Source of the DNA: Branchiostoma floridae
Lineage: Eukaryota; Chordata; Leptocardii; Amphioxiformes; Branchiostomatidae
DNA: 64,000 nucleotides
Direction: 5' to 3'
Assembly: GCF_000003815.2 (NCBI RefSeq)
Contig: NC_049982.1
Location: forward strand, 19,843,920-19,907,919
Part shown: positions 50,901 to 61,696 of the stretch, one piece after another
Numbering within the stretch: the first letter of the stretch is position 1
Layout: each line of letters opens with the position of its first letter
Program-made: the position numbers and the translations under genes
The notes under the pieces: generated by a model
The model's database searches: none
Seen by the model: only the letters and a program-made list of their open reading frames with translations
Told to the model about the DNA's origin: nothing

Positions 50901-52972
50901 TCACACCTACATCATCATCATCATCATCGGTCGACATGCTACCTACAATATATAACAAACACTGCAAACAACTTTTCTTGCTTGGTCAAACAACTATATT
51001 CCTGCATTTCTAAAGTTTTATTTAGACATTGTTTTTGACTTGTTCCTTTTTATTTTTCCTGCCAGTCTGGATCCAAGGTTGCAGGATATGAGGCCAAAAA
51101 TAGTGTAACTGGAGACTTGTATGATAGAAGGTTGAATGGCCTGGATCAGACATTGTTGCCACACTCCCCTGGGTCCAAAGTCCCACAGGATCCAGAAGAC
51201 AGAAAAATGCACAGACAGATTTAGCAAGAAATCCCCCCAAAAGACTCTACATCTTTGACACATGTATGACACCTTTGATTTTCTATTACCATTGTCATAG
51301 TACCCAATGTTAAGGTGTTTCTCTTACCTGCAAACACGTGGACATTGTCGTCCAGCACGGTGGTCATCTGCAGCTCCTGTATGCTGCTGCACCGCCCGTG
51401 GGGCAGCAGCACCACTATGTCCACCCACTTCAGCCCTCGCACAGCCTCGATGGCTGCACTGCCAGTGTCACCAGAGGTCCCTGCAAACAGACATCATCAC
51501 TCTCTATAAATAATTTTGAGGTTGTTACTTTAATGCCTATAATATTGAACAAGACAATTGATGCTCCTTCAATACAAAAGAGTAAATCAATGAAATTGTA
51601 AATAACACACCTTTTTTCTGCACAATGGACACTTTTATGAGTTAGTGACAAAGCAATTTCCCTGAATAACTATCTGCAATTTAGACTGATTTATTTCTTA
51701 TAAAATATCCGCACAAGACAACTGTGAAAATATCATAGCGGTAGCTCTGTTTGTAGACTGTCATGCACAAGTAATGACTGCATGTGGGTGCATAGATGAC
51801 AGCAACAAATTACATAAGTTCTGTGCCTTGAAAAGCAGCAGCTTATTTTAGACAGAGTTGAAGAATGAGCTGTCCTTAAGGTTTACCTTACCAACAACAA
51901 TGGTGACATGCTTCTTCCTCTTCTCCAAGAAGTACTCCAAGAACTGTCCCACGCAGGACAAAGCCAGGTCCTTGAAAGCAAGTGTTGCCCCATGCCACAG
52001 CTCTAAGACATTCAGGCCCTTCTTAAGTCTGGCAACGTTTACCACATCTGGGTGCCTGAACTTGGAGAAGGCCCTGTCTATCAGGTCTGAAGGAGGGATA
52101 TTATATTTGATTAGGATGAAATTTATTTTTACCCATATATTTTGCAGGCCATAATCATATCCTCTATTTACATTTCCATCTCTGCTTTATAAAGTTCAGA
52201 CTTTAAGAACATGTTCTGAGGTATGACATACATGTACTAACCATGCAGATCCTTTCTTGGTATTTCTGTGTCATCCACAAAGAGGGGAATGATCTCTTTG
52301 CAAAGGTCCACATAAGACAAGTCAGCCCAAGTCTGCAATGTCTTTTGAGGTATCTGAAAGAATGGAATATGTTCCAATTCATTTGTCATTACATTGCTTG
52401 TGATTCATACTCTGAGCTTCTTTGAGCATGCTCTATACTAGTATATAGCTACATGTACCATACATGAAGAATGCAGTGACCAGCAATGAAGTGTGCCATA
52501 GTGTGAGGTCCTACTGAAAAAGTCAGTGGAGTTCTTTTAAACAGGATTGTTTGCTGGCATTTGCAGCACACCTTGCATAACTTTTTTTTTCAATGCTGAC
52601 TAACAAACAAAAAATTATGATCCATTGTTCATATCAGGAATACCTTACAGTTCTTTCCTGGGGTACAGCATCAGGGAACACATCACAGTTCTAACTTGGG
52701 GTACAGCATCAGGGTTCTTACCTGGGGTACAGCATCAGGGAACACCTTACAGTTCTTACCTGGGGTACAGCATCAGGGAACACCTTACAGTTCTAACCTG
52801 GGGTACAGCATCAGGGTTCTTTCCTGGGGTACAGTATCAGGGAACATATTACAGTTCTTACCTGGGGGACACTATCAGGAAACAGCAGTCCTCCATCACT
52901 GCAGTACCCTGAGAACAAAGCTTGCTCAAATGTCTGCCCTTTGACCCCACCTCTGGTGCTGCTGTATCTCAT
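47963..52972 (-). CDS. THNSL2-like: Threonine synthase-like 2 (complete, ten exons)
   Basis: Minus-strand exons: 52972-52862 (ATG), 52353-52242, 52086-51892, 51480-51328, 50868-50717, 50298-50256, 49940-49792, 49151-49026, 48623-48487 and 48167-47963 (TAA). They join in frame to 460 residues (vertebrate THNSL2 is about 480). This is a fold-type II PLP enzyme family; in mammals THNSL2 acts as a phospho-lyase on O-phosphothreonine rather than a true threonine synthase. Landmarks: MRYSSTRGG then [37 protein letters not shown] with the PLP lysine in [18 protein letters not shown] phosphate-binding loop, KIQELQMTT-type [37 protein letters not shown], and [13 protein letters not shown] near the C-terminus. 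Exon 6 has two possible acceptors: 50314 with a longer exon 5 (to about 50703) would add ten residues. Introns 1 and 5 contain minisatellites that copy the adjoining splice site. Confidence 0.9.
50315..50594 (-). repeat. 33/34-bp minisatellite carrying repeated 3' splice sites
   Basis: About eight units. On the gene's strand each reads TGTTTATCACTGTAGTG then TTTTATCAGATGTGCAG. The last unit abuts exon 6, so the CAG that can serve as acceptor is itself the end of the repeat. Units differ by single substitutions and small indels (one has AGACAAG, one CAGTCACTG). Confidence 0.9.
52641..52861 (-). repeat. 38/26-bp minisatellite carrying repeated 5' splice sites
   Basis: On the gene's strand, units read TTCCCTGATGCTGTACCCCAG-like text followed by GTAAGAACTGTAAGGTG. 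They begin at the exon 1 donor (CCCCCAG|GTAAGAAC) and recur six more times into intron 1. Donor positions, reading away from the exon, are near 52860, 52822 (GA), 52796 (GTTAGA), 52758 (GTAAGA), 52720 (GTAAGA), 52694 (GTTAGA) and 52656 (GA). Short 26-bp units lack 12 nt of the spacer. Confidence 0.9.
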
Positions 52973-53536
52973 GATGATGGCTGACCTGGAGTACGGTTCT
53001 GGAATCTATAGCATTAATGTCATTGTGTGAAATTGATTTCATACTCAGAGTAAAATTCCTACACACCAAAGAGATAGTATAAGTGTTGGTGACAATATTT
53101 ATATTGGCTGAGTTCCTGATAAGCTAATATAGAACTTAGAACCCAAACACCCTAAACGTTTCAGAACCCTATCAAATTATGGGTAGTCATACTAGTACTT
53201 TTGGAGAACAATATATCAAAATCTCATAACGTTACATTATAGTGCACAGTTTGATTCTGACTTAGCTGATCATGATGACTGCGCAACACTTTGTTTAACG
53301 TGTTATATCATGTACAAACTCCATGTAACCACTATATCCATAATGATTTGTTGTACCATTGCTGAAAGACCTACTTTCTCTTCTACAGCTAGGCCCTCCC
53401 CCTTTTTGAATTCATCGACTTAAAAATAAACGAAACAGCTAAGTTAGCTAAAGTCGTGAGACATGAGCTTAAAAACTGTTCCGGATCTATGAATAACCAA
53501 GGCATATGCTCTTATAAATCATTCATAGTATCCTAC

Positions 53537-53620
53537 CTGAGTACTGCTGTCAATATCGGACACAGACCACTAACTGCGATACCAGTGCAGCGGCGCACCA
53601 CCACCAGCTGGCAGTAGGGA
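53537..53620 (-). other. Probable 5' UTR exon of the THNSL2-like gene
   Basis: The minus-strand sequence ends in a strong donor, GTACTCAG|GTAGGATAC, at 53537. A matching acceptor (TATAGATTCCAG near 53000) lies 25 nt upstream of the ATG exon. The upstream limit is a guess. Confidence 0.45.
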
Positions 53621-53639
53621 TGAACTTTTGACTCCAGAC

Positions 53640-54200
53640 TGTTCTATTTTGGAAATAGGGGGGTGTATCCTATAGGTCTGCGATAACAGCGACGTCTAGC
53701 GGAGTGTGCTTGAACGTTGCAAAATAACTACGCTGTGTTTTAGTAGCGTTTGTGTGTATGTAACGTAAACTACTTTTTCTCTGGTTTTAGTATTTAGATA
53801 GCCTTAGGTGGAGCAAGTTGGGTGGAGCAACCTTTTCTCCGACTCGAGTTTCCTTTCGAGAAGACCCATCCCATTGTCTCACCTACGTATACAAAACGGC
53901 GAAATGTACAGATTTGACCTGCATCCTCCATCTCACTGGTGGAACTGTTAATTCTTATGGAAACTGTTGGGATTGGTTCTTCTGCAAACCGAGAACTGTA
54001 TCAAAGCGTTTATCATAGTGTGGGGCTCCTCACTTATTCAGTGCTAGCTAGCAAACTTGTTGAAAAACCAAAATTGGCCGTTTCTGTGACCTTTTTTTTA
54101 TTGAAAGATGATGCTATAAACGTTTTGGTTTACAATAAAAAATCGTAGAAATAATCATTCGTAATCTATGCAACTCTATTAGCGATCTGTCAAAGTTAGT
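53640..54200 (+). other. Region upstream of THNSL2, two short ORFs of unknown status
   Basis: ORFs 53818-54018 and 53939-54148 overlap in different frames. Neither has a recognised domain or a clear splice partner. The interval is presumably the divergent promoter region. Confidence 0.3.
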
Positions 54201-54212
54201 CAGTCAGCGTTT

Positions 54213-54814
54213 TTATGGCCCGTTCTGGAGAAGTCATGTCGAAAAGTAGTCAGCAGGCTAAACCCTGCTTTAAAAGCAAATATGGTGACAAGGTCGCGTT
54301 GACTAAAGAAGGCGTCGACATGTCGACAAAGGCCGGAGTTATCAAACTCTGGTGAAACATTATCCACAATGTCCACATGCTTTCATTTCAAAGTCCGCCA
54401 TAGGTTATCAAAGCTGCAGCTTACGGGGAACGGACACAATATACTATAAAGACTTTATAGACTTGTTCCTTCATCAGTGGCGTATCTTAAAACTGAATTC
54501 GACAGGCAATAGCATTAACAGTTCCGGCTGTGATATAAGGCAGGTAACAGAGGAGGCTATCCGGAGCATGATGAACGGTAGGTTTTGTTCTTCAGACTTG
54601 ATCACATTTGCTGGAGGGCTCGATAGGATGCCGTTCAATTCAGTTAAAACAGGCCATAGGAACCATTGCTAAAACTGAAAAGGATCTAAGAGAGTATTTT
54701 CAACAAAGACAGATTCGTGATAGGACGAGTGTAAGACTACCCTCACGATTTACGATCGTAGGACGTGAAAGACAAGCCCCTAAATTAAGGATGTTATCTT
54801 GCGTTGCCCAGTAA
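54213..54814 (+). pseudogene. Unidentified, probably frameshifted coding relic
   Basis: Three ORFs follow one another in changing frames with almost no stop-filled space between them. 54213-54355 starts ATG (MARSGEVMSKSSQQAKPCFK, then YGDKVALTKEGVDMST). 54352-54672 has CPHAFISKSAIGYQSCSLRG and YYKDFIDLFLHQWRILKLN. 54608-54814 has TIAKTEKDLREYFQQRQIRD. The composition is protein-like, and the relay of frames suggests one ancestral reading frame broken by two indels, or unrecognised exons. I do not recognise the family. Confidence 0.3.
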
Positions 54815-56090
54815 CGATTAAGGGCTGTGATGTGGGTCTTCTGTCCTTGCATAAACTAAAGATAGTTGGATTTGTTTACAGTGTGCTGCAGCATAGGACA
54901 TAAAGTAAGGTTCTGATCTTTTGTCTTGTTTGAATTGTTTGAAATTCTGCAAATTGTATGTAATTTGCTCTAAGGCTTAACTAGGCAACGTATCTTCTAA
55001 ATGCATGGTAGCCAGCTGCCGTTGCGAATAGTTATTTCTAAATTTTAGATACATATCTGTCCGTAAATTGCCAATCACTCATGCGTGACGGGAAATCAAC
55101 ACTAGTACGGATACAATATAAAGAAAAAATAAGCTGACAGTGTGTACTTCCAGCCATCGATTGAACATGTAGTAGGGTCACACTGTCAATGACTAAAAGC
55201 CTGGTCAGACACGTCGCACGATCGCCAACTTAGGGCAGTCGTGCATTTGTCCTGCAGCCTGCTGTTGTCTTGTTACAGAAAAGGATGTCTTGGATCCTTG
55301 TCAACAGTTGTTTCTCGTGACAGCCTGCTTCAAAATTCTATCAAAATCGCACGAAGGCTGCATGTCCGCCTAGCTTGGTGCTTCCAAAGAATGACTTGTA
55401 CTGGAGGAGGATTACTAAGCTAAAACAAGGGATTATGATAAAGACAGTTGTCCGGGTTGCCATAACTAACCATGTGTGTTGGCCTTACCACTGGAAAGAA
55501 ATGTGCGATAGCATATTGTATATTTGATTTTTTTCATTGCTAGTCTCGGAACATGATCAGTAAAGAAAATATTTCAATACTAGAGATTATGCAGTTGCAC
55601 GAATCACATTAGTTCTCTCCGCCACTCGACGTGTTCTAATTACTTGGTACACAAGCTATGATACAACAATCACTACTTTACCAGGAGTAATTTGCTTGTT
55701 TGCACACACGGCCGGTAACAACAGAATATGCCCACACGTAAATGACACTGTTGATAGGATGACTGGTGGTTACATCGGAAACTAAGCAACAGTTGAACGC
55801 CAGGCAGTATATTTTTAAGGTGTGCCGTTGGTGTCTTGAATATGGAGCAAACAAAGGCACACGACCTGTTGGTACTCTTTTTGGGTCTTTTTTATCTAGG
55901 TGAAAGCTATGACGTCACAATCTTGTTTGCTCAAATTTTATACAAATAGGATGTTGTAGATGAGAACCATGACGCCATTTCTGGTGAGGTCTGAAGAAGA
56001 ATTGGGTTTTGAGGCATTAAAGATATGAATTGCTTCTTACGGTTCAGCAATTGCTATTTACAGTAGGCTTGACTTTTTTCTGTTTTTATG
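54815..56090. other. Intergenic sequence, no gene seen
   Basis: Contains a phrase near 55200 ('ggtcagacacgtcgcacgatcg') of the CG-rich kind seen in the GAL3ST intron element. No exon is recognised. Confidence 0.35.
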
Positions 56091-56131
56091 CAATAGGAAC
56101 AAAATAGCTGATGTCAAAATAGATCGTCACG

Positions 56132-57056
56132 ATGCGCATCAGTGGAAGAGTTCGGATTCTCGGGGCCCTGCTGTCTGTGCTCGGACTGTACGCGCTCTTA
56201 GAGCTGGGCATTCTCGGCTTTCAGTGTCCACATTCTGAACAGCCATCACAGAACAGCCGCAAACTAATCCCAGAAAACACAGAACAGGAAAATACCCAAG
56301 TATCTGTTCACTTTACCTCAGACACCAACAAGCCAAGCACCGGGTTCAGAAGACTTCGGTTAAGAGAGCAAGATGAGGATAGAACAACAACCTCCCAAAG
56401 CGAAATAAATAACCTTAATTCGGTTTTAAAAGAGGTGTTATCCAAGGTAAACAGACTAGAGGACCTTGCGAAGGAAGATAGGAATAGAAGTAAAGCTCTG
56501 ATTGCCCGCCAGGACAATTTTTTACGTGACAGAGAAGCTGACATGAAGAAGGAGATGTTGAGTAGGAGGCTGAAACAGCAGGCTGCTGACAGCGACATGT
56601 TTCAGTGGGACGGGAGAAGGTGCGTTTTTCATCTCCTTACTACTAATAATAAAATCTTAACAAGATGTCCTCTTTTCATCCCGATTCACAGAAAAAACAT
56701 TCGTTGACAAAAAGTTAAACAAGAAATGGTGAATCATATATGTGTTTGCCTAGAACATTTGCCGTACAACTCTTTTGAACTGTGTTGCCCATCATGGCAT
56801 CTGAACTAGATAGTCCATAACTGTAATGCTGGGACAATAGGTTTGCCGACTTTGGTTTGTCTCCTACCCCCGGTAGAGCACCACCGCACGTCCTCACCGT
56901 TCCTGTGGGTCCCGGAGAGAACGGTAAGGCCACGTACATCCACGGCCGGGACACGCGACAGGCGGCCGAGGAGCTGCACAACCTGTACGGGTACAGCGTG
57001 CTGGTCAGTGACGTCATCAGCCTGGATAGGAAGATTCCTGATCAACGAAACAAATT
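56132..57056 (+). CDS. GALNT-like: Polypeptide N-acetylgalactosaminyltransferase, N-terminal exons
   Basis: Exon 1 (56132-56619) starts at ATG and encodes a short basic tail and one membrane span (LGALLSVLGLYALLELGILGF), a type II signal anchor. A charged stem follows, with a likely coiled coil (NNLNSVLKEVLSKVNRLEDL to about residue 150). Exon 2 (56877-57056, joined in phase 2) contains TVPVGPGENGKATYIHGRD then ELHNLYGYSVLVSDVISLDR and KIPDQRNKL. The latter is the conserved 'F..L.SD.ISL.R.IPD.R' entry to the GALNT catalytic region. The enzymes start mucin-type O-glycosylation by adding GalNAc to Ser/Thr in the Golgi. The glycosyltransferase and ricin-type lectin domains are not found before the window ends, so the gene is 3'-partial or truncated. 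Confidence 0.75.
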
Positions 57057-57480
57057 GTACGTATTCTTCTGTTTCTTTCATCTTCTTGTTTATCCTAATC
57101 TCACCATGTTTGCTTACTTTTATGCACAATGGACTTTAACAAATGATTCGGCTATATATGTTGCAATATGCACACTAACATTTGCAAAAATATGATTAAA
57201 ATCATAAAGTCTTGTCCCAATGCGGGTACCGGGTATGAACATTATCACACATCTTCCAGTTTGTAACTTGGACATTTGATTTTTACATTTTGGAAGGCAC
57301 CGTGGTACCTGATCCACATAGCGTTTAAAAATCACACAAAACTTACACGCGTGGTGATACAATGCATATAATATGTAGTTCGTTTTCCTACTGCATAAGA
57401 ATTTGACAGGTGGCATTGGCACACATGCACTACTAGTAATCGGCAGACGAGCAAGCCATAAGTAAGTCTGAAGGGGTATC

Positions 57481-58231
57481 AGGACAGTTCGGCACATGGA
57501 CACTTCGGCCCAGACACTTCGGCCCCAAGACCAGGACACTTCGGCCCCAAGTCCAGGACACTTCGGCCCCAAGTCCAGGACACTTCGGCCCCAAGTCCAG
57601 GACACTTCGGCCCTGCTAGTTCCTGTGTGCGTGGGCATGCTATGCAATGTACAAATTAATCTCTTAGCTCGCAGTTGTAAGGACATTGATTTCGATATTT
57701 ACGATGAACAGTTAATGCCAGTCGGGTGTTTTGAGCAGTAGATTCATTTTTAAGCTGTACATGTAAGTTACCTATGTTGTACATTAAAAAAAATATCCGT
57801 AACAGGTCGCGTTGTGGAGTACTTTATAGGACTGTTTAAGACGGCTAACTATACATCGCAGTAGGTAAGACTTCAAGTAAGTTAGGGTCATGCAGAAAAC
57901 TGGAGCAAAAAGGGATCTTCATGCCCCGAAAACGCAAAAAAATTGTTATCACTAATGACGATTTCCTCGAGTAAACAGGAGAGCACTATATAATATACTG
58001 TACAAGTAAAATCATACGTCCTAGAATTATACGTTATTTAGTCAAATAAGGCTACGTGTTAGATAACTATTGTGGAGTAGACTCGGGGCCGAAGTGTCCT
58101 TGGCTTGGGGCCGAAGTGTCCTTGGCATGGGGCCGAAGTGTCCTCGGCTTTGGGCCGAAGTGTCCTCGGCTTGGGGCCGAAATGTCCTGATTGCCAGGGG
58201 GCCGAAGTGTCCATGTGCCGAAGTGTCCGAC
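57481..58231. mobile_element. Element with iterated 22-bp terminal arrays, copy 1
   Basis: Left end: GGACAGTTCGGCACATGG then about six tandem units of GGACACTTCGGCCCCAAGTC(CA). Right end (58080-58231): about six units of the reverse complement, finishing CCATGTGCCGAAGTGTCC. The ~470-bp interior shows no transposase. The element has the shape of a non-autonomous DNA transposon whose terminal inverted repeats are minisatellites. ORFs 57120-57686 and 58042-58309 only read the array. Confidence 0.78.
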
Positions 58232-58234
58232 ATT

Positions 58235-58600
58235 CATTTCAGACCGAATTATGACCAAAAAACACAATCCCTCGGAAACGATTTTTCTACCACGAACCCC
58301 TTACCCTAACCCTAGCCCTAATTTACAGGAACCCTAACCCTAATACTAATCCTAAGCACTCTCAGAAAAATGGTCGAAATTTGCATGTTTCCTATCCATT
58401 TCAGACCGAATTATGACCAAAAAACACAATCCCTCGGAAACAATTTTTCTACCACGAACCCCTTACCCTAACCCTAGCCCTAACCCTAACAGGAACCCTA
58501 ACCCTAATACTAATCCTAAGCACTCTCAGAAAAATGGTCGAAATTTGCATGTTTTCTATCAACTTCAGACCGAATTAGACCAAAAAACACAATGNACGTG
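58235..58600 (+). repeat. ~162-bp tandem duplication with telomere-like CCCTAA repeats
   Basis: Two units (58235-58396, 58397-58560) and a partial third share 'ttcagaccgaattatgacc', 'aacacaatccctcgg', 'cttaccctaaccctagcccta' and 'actctcagaaaaatggtcg'. Each holds five to eight degenerate TTAGGG-complement units. A lone N stands at 58595. Confidence 0.88.
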
Positions 58601-59400
58601 TATGGTGTGTTACCTGGTACCTTATGGCACCTTATTACCGTACCGTAAGATGCCTGTCATACCTCGAAAGTCGATACTATATTGTTCGGTGCAAACATGA
58701 CATTGAAATGAAAAAGACAATTTTTGCAGCTGAGGTGGCATAAAAACAGTGCTACTGCGAACGTATAAATCAACACCGTCTATGGTACGGAATACGTCAG
58801 CTATATGTTTTCAATTTGTCACAGTGTTTTCTTTCTTGTGCTGGAAACATTTCCAAAGCACTAACAAAAACACACGTGAATAATAGTTTCTCATTATAAA
58901 CACTATCTACGCGCAAGTTGATATAGCTGTTGCTAAATGCTACACAAACACTGGTAAAGTACCAGTCTTAAGAAACACGGGTAAATGCATCAGTTCCTAA
59001 ATACTAGAAAAAACAGTCATGTTGGAGGTGAAGATATCCCTTGGCCAGGTGCATATACCAAAATGTGCGTTATTCTAATTAATACCTAATATTTGCATAA
59101 TTAATAAAGACATTACATAGTTCTTTTGTGGTCACTTCATGGTAGAGACTTCATATTGGAGATATATAGGTTGTTTGAGGACAGTTGAATATAATGAAAT
59201 ACATCTTATGTCAAGACTCAGGTATATGCAATAATGGGAATACAAGGGACCCAACCCTCCTTGTCTGAAACAAGTTCAACTATCTTATTACCATGTAATT
59301 ACGTTAATATTGATACTATGAATGGAGTTATGTATCAAACTCGTGCACTTATATCATTCTGAAACTGCATTTTGTGATTTATACCAATCAACTTCTAAAA
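58600..59400. other. Intergenic sequence, no gene seen
   Basis: AT-rich, no recognisable exon or repeat family. Confidence 0.35.
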
Positions 59401-59415
59401 TGTCATGTAAACCCG

Positions 59416-59560
59416 TTTTTGGGGGGGGGGGCGAAATCGCTAAAGGGGGGCGAGGTAGGGGGGCGAGATCACTAGCCGGGGAGGGCGAGATCGCTAGCGA
59501 TTTCGCCCCGGGGGGGCGAGATCGCTAGTGATTTCGCCCCCGGGGCGAGATCGCTGTCAC
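59416..59560. repeat. G-rich tract with repeated GCGATCTCGCC palindromes
   Basis: An 11-G run is followed by at least four G4-G7 runs interleaved with GGCGAGATCGCTAG and its complement CTAGCGATTTCGCC. The strand can form both a G-quadruplex and nested hairpins. The ORF crossing it (59322-59528) is Gly/Arg repeat only. Confidence 0.85.
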
Positions 59561-59569
59561 ACCGGCTTG

Positions 59570-60320
59570 ATTTTAATTCTGAGTTAAAAGAACTCCAGGG
59601 GCCCGGCCGCAGTATGTCCCCTACAATAACTTGTAGGGGACAGACCCGAAAGTGCAGAAAAACAGCTATTTTCCAGAATAGGACCGTATCATAACGAATT
59701 TATAGCCGTTTATGTGGTTGGTGGGAGGTTGAACTTCTTTTTCTTTGGAATTAATACCATAATAATGTATAATGTACACTAGTAGGAAGGAGGGTTGTTC
59801 AGACTACTGCAGTTCTGACTCCGCCGCTAAGAGTCGCTGCACCAGGCGAGTCAACGACAGAAACCGAGGATGACAGCGATTCTGAGAACTGTCACTGATT
59901 GGCCAGAAATAGGGTCATGATCTGAATAAGGTGAAGAACACGACTTCGACATTGGTAACGAGAAGGAGTGGGCGCTTTACCATGACTGGACCATTCCACT
60001 AACTCACTATGAAAGCGATGTCCCTCCAGAGACGAAACGCTAGCGCTCTGGCAAAACGTTTCACCTGATAAATTTTACTTCATCGCAGTACTGAGATCGT
60101 ACACAGTAAGAACTGAGTCTCAGAACAAATATTGATGAAAAATATAGTTACCTTGTCTTGAAGTAACAAAATAAGTCTCTACCAGACTGACTAATGGGGA
60201 AAATGATTTACCGTGGGAGTTTTGCTACCAGGATTTTGTATTGCCGCCGGCCAGGGAAATATCAATCTTAGCGTGCACTGACTCCCCGGGCCAATTTTCC
60301 GATTTGTTTGGCAAAATTCA
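59570..60320. other. Intergenic sequence between the two inverted elements
   Basis: A short stretch around 59870-60040 gives protein-like text in broken frames (for example NEKEWALYHDWTIPLTHYES), possibly an old coding relic; nothing firmer can be said. Confidence 0.3.
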
Positions 60321-60327
60321 AGAATGT

Positions 60328-60823
60328 CGGACACTTCGGCACATGGACACTTCGGCCCCCTGGCAATCAGGACACTTCGGCCCCAAGCCGAGGACACTTC
60401 GGCCCCAAGCCGAGGATACTTCGGCCCCAAGCCGAGGACACTTCGGCCCGGGTCCAGTCCACGATAGTTAACTAACACGTAGCCCGAGTTGACTAAATAA
60501 CGTATAATTTTAGGACGTATGATTTTACAGGAAAGCGTGTTGGCTGTTTCAGATGTTACTGTGGTAGGTAAGTGTGTTTGCTATTTTTTAAGACTTATTT
60601 ATTTGTTTCAAGACTTAATGCTCAATATGTTTTATCGTTGCATTTCACATAGCTTTTCAATTAAATTGTACACTCCATAGCATGCCCACGCACATAAGAA
60701 CTAGCGGGGCCGAAGTGTCCTCTGAGCCTGGGCCGAAGTGTCCTCGGCCTGGTGCCGAAGTGTCCTGGACTTGGGGCCGAAATGTCCGGGCCGAAGTGTC
60801 CATGTGCCGAACTGTCCTGATAC
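60328..60823. mobile_element. Element with iterated 22-bp terminal arrays, copy 2 (inverted)
   Basis: Arrays at 60328-60450 (forward units, spacer CCGA) and 60703-60823 (reverse units). The sequence next to the first array ('gatagttaactaacacgtag', 'aataacgtata', 'aggacgtatgattttac') is the reverse complement of the sequence preceding the second array of copy 1. The sequence next to the last array (CATAGCATGCCCACGCAC) is the reverse complement of that following copy 1's first array. So this is the same family in opposite orientation, about 250 bp shorter inside. Confidence 0.78.
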
Positions 60824-60829
60824 CAAATT

Positions 60830-61690
60830 CAATGATATACATCCCCTAAGGGAGGTCTGGTGGTGGCTAGTAGAATGTCGTACTTTGTAATCTCCAAGCA
60901 CGACATCTCCACGCGTGACCAATTTACTCCTCAGCCGGCTAAACTCCTTCCCCAGCTTATGTTACTGTCTTACGCCACGGAAGAATCTGCTTGGAGATTA
61001 GTACTTTGCACAACTTTTGAGTTATAAACATATGATTTTGGGCGGTGAGTTAATACTTTTCCTGCCCGTTGGTATGAGCCTGTATTCTTGTTAGCCTGAC
61101 TAAATCGCGCTTTTTTAATAAGTATAGAGACATATGACATAGCGAGTCACTAATAATCATATATAACACACCTTGAGTTACTCATAGATGATAACGCAAC
61201 ATGAATCACTCATCATTCTTCACACAATCATAAGTAACATATCGGTCTGCCCGGCACCTCAAACGACTCTAATATGTACAGTACTCTACATGGGGCAACA
61301 ACTTTGTTTTGCTCTGGATACATTGTTTGTGCATTTATGAATAAAACGAACCCACGCAGCAAGCCCTAAGTATTAACCAGTTATTTCCAGTTAATCCGCC
61401 GGTTTAAAAATCAAAGCAATTTCTGGACGCCATATTAGATCGTCTGTGTTAGGAGTCTACATGGAGGAGTTTTCGACGGCTTCTTCATTCCACAGACGAC
61501 AGTAAGATAAAACTGTGGATTTTTTTATTAATCATAAGTGGCTCGTAGATTATTGCATGTTAGCATAGCACAGTTCTATCATCGTCAACTTATAATACTT
61601 ATTTTTCAGCCTCCAATTACTTCGATCTTGAAACCAGCGGACTAAGTCCAACTAATTGGTAAATGCTGAGGACTCGCTGCGTTGTTTTTA
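60830..61690. other. Upstream region of the GPCR, 5' exon not identified
   Basis: The first transmembrane segment of the receptor should be encoded upstream of 62421. A short ATG-started piece near 61460 ends at a GTAAGA donor, but its phase does not match and it is not hydrophobic. Confidence 0.35.
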
Positions 61691-61696
61691 TTTATA

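Noticed and set aside
57481-57612. Regularly spaced repeats that resemble a CRISPR array
   Set aside because: Units are tandem with almost no spacer, the genome is eukaryotic and the array is the inverted end of an element.
57120-57686. 188-codon minus-strand ORF with W-G-R-S repeats
   Set aside because: Reads the 22-bp terminal array of the transposon-like element.
59322-59528. Gly/Arg-rich 68-codon ORF
   Set aside because: Product of the G-rich palindromic tract only.
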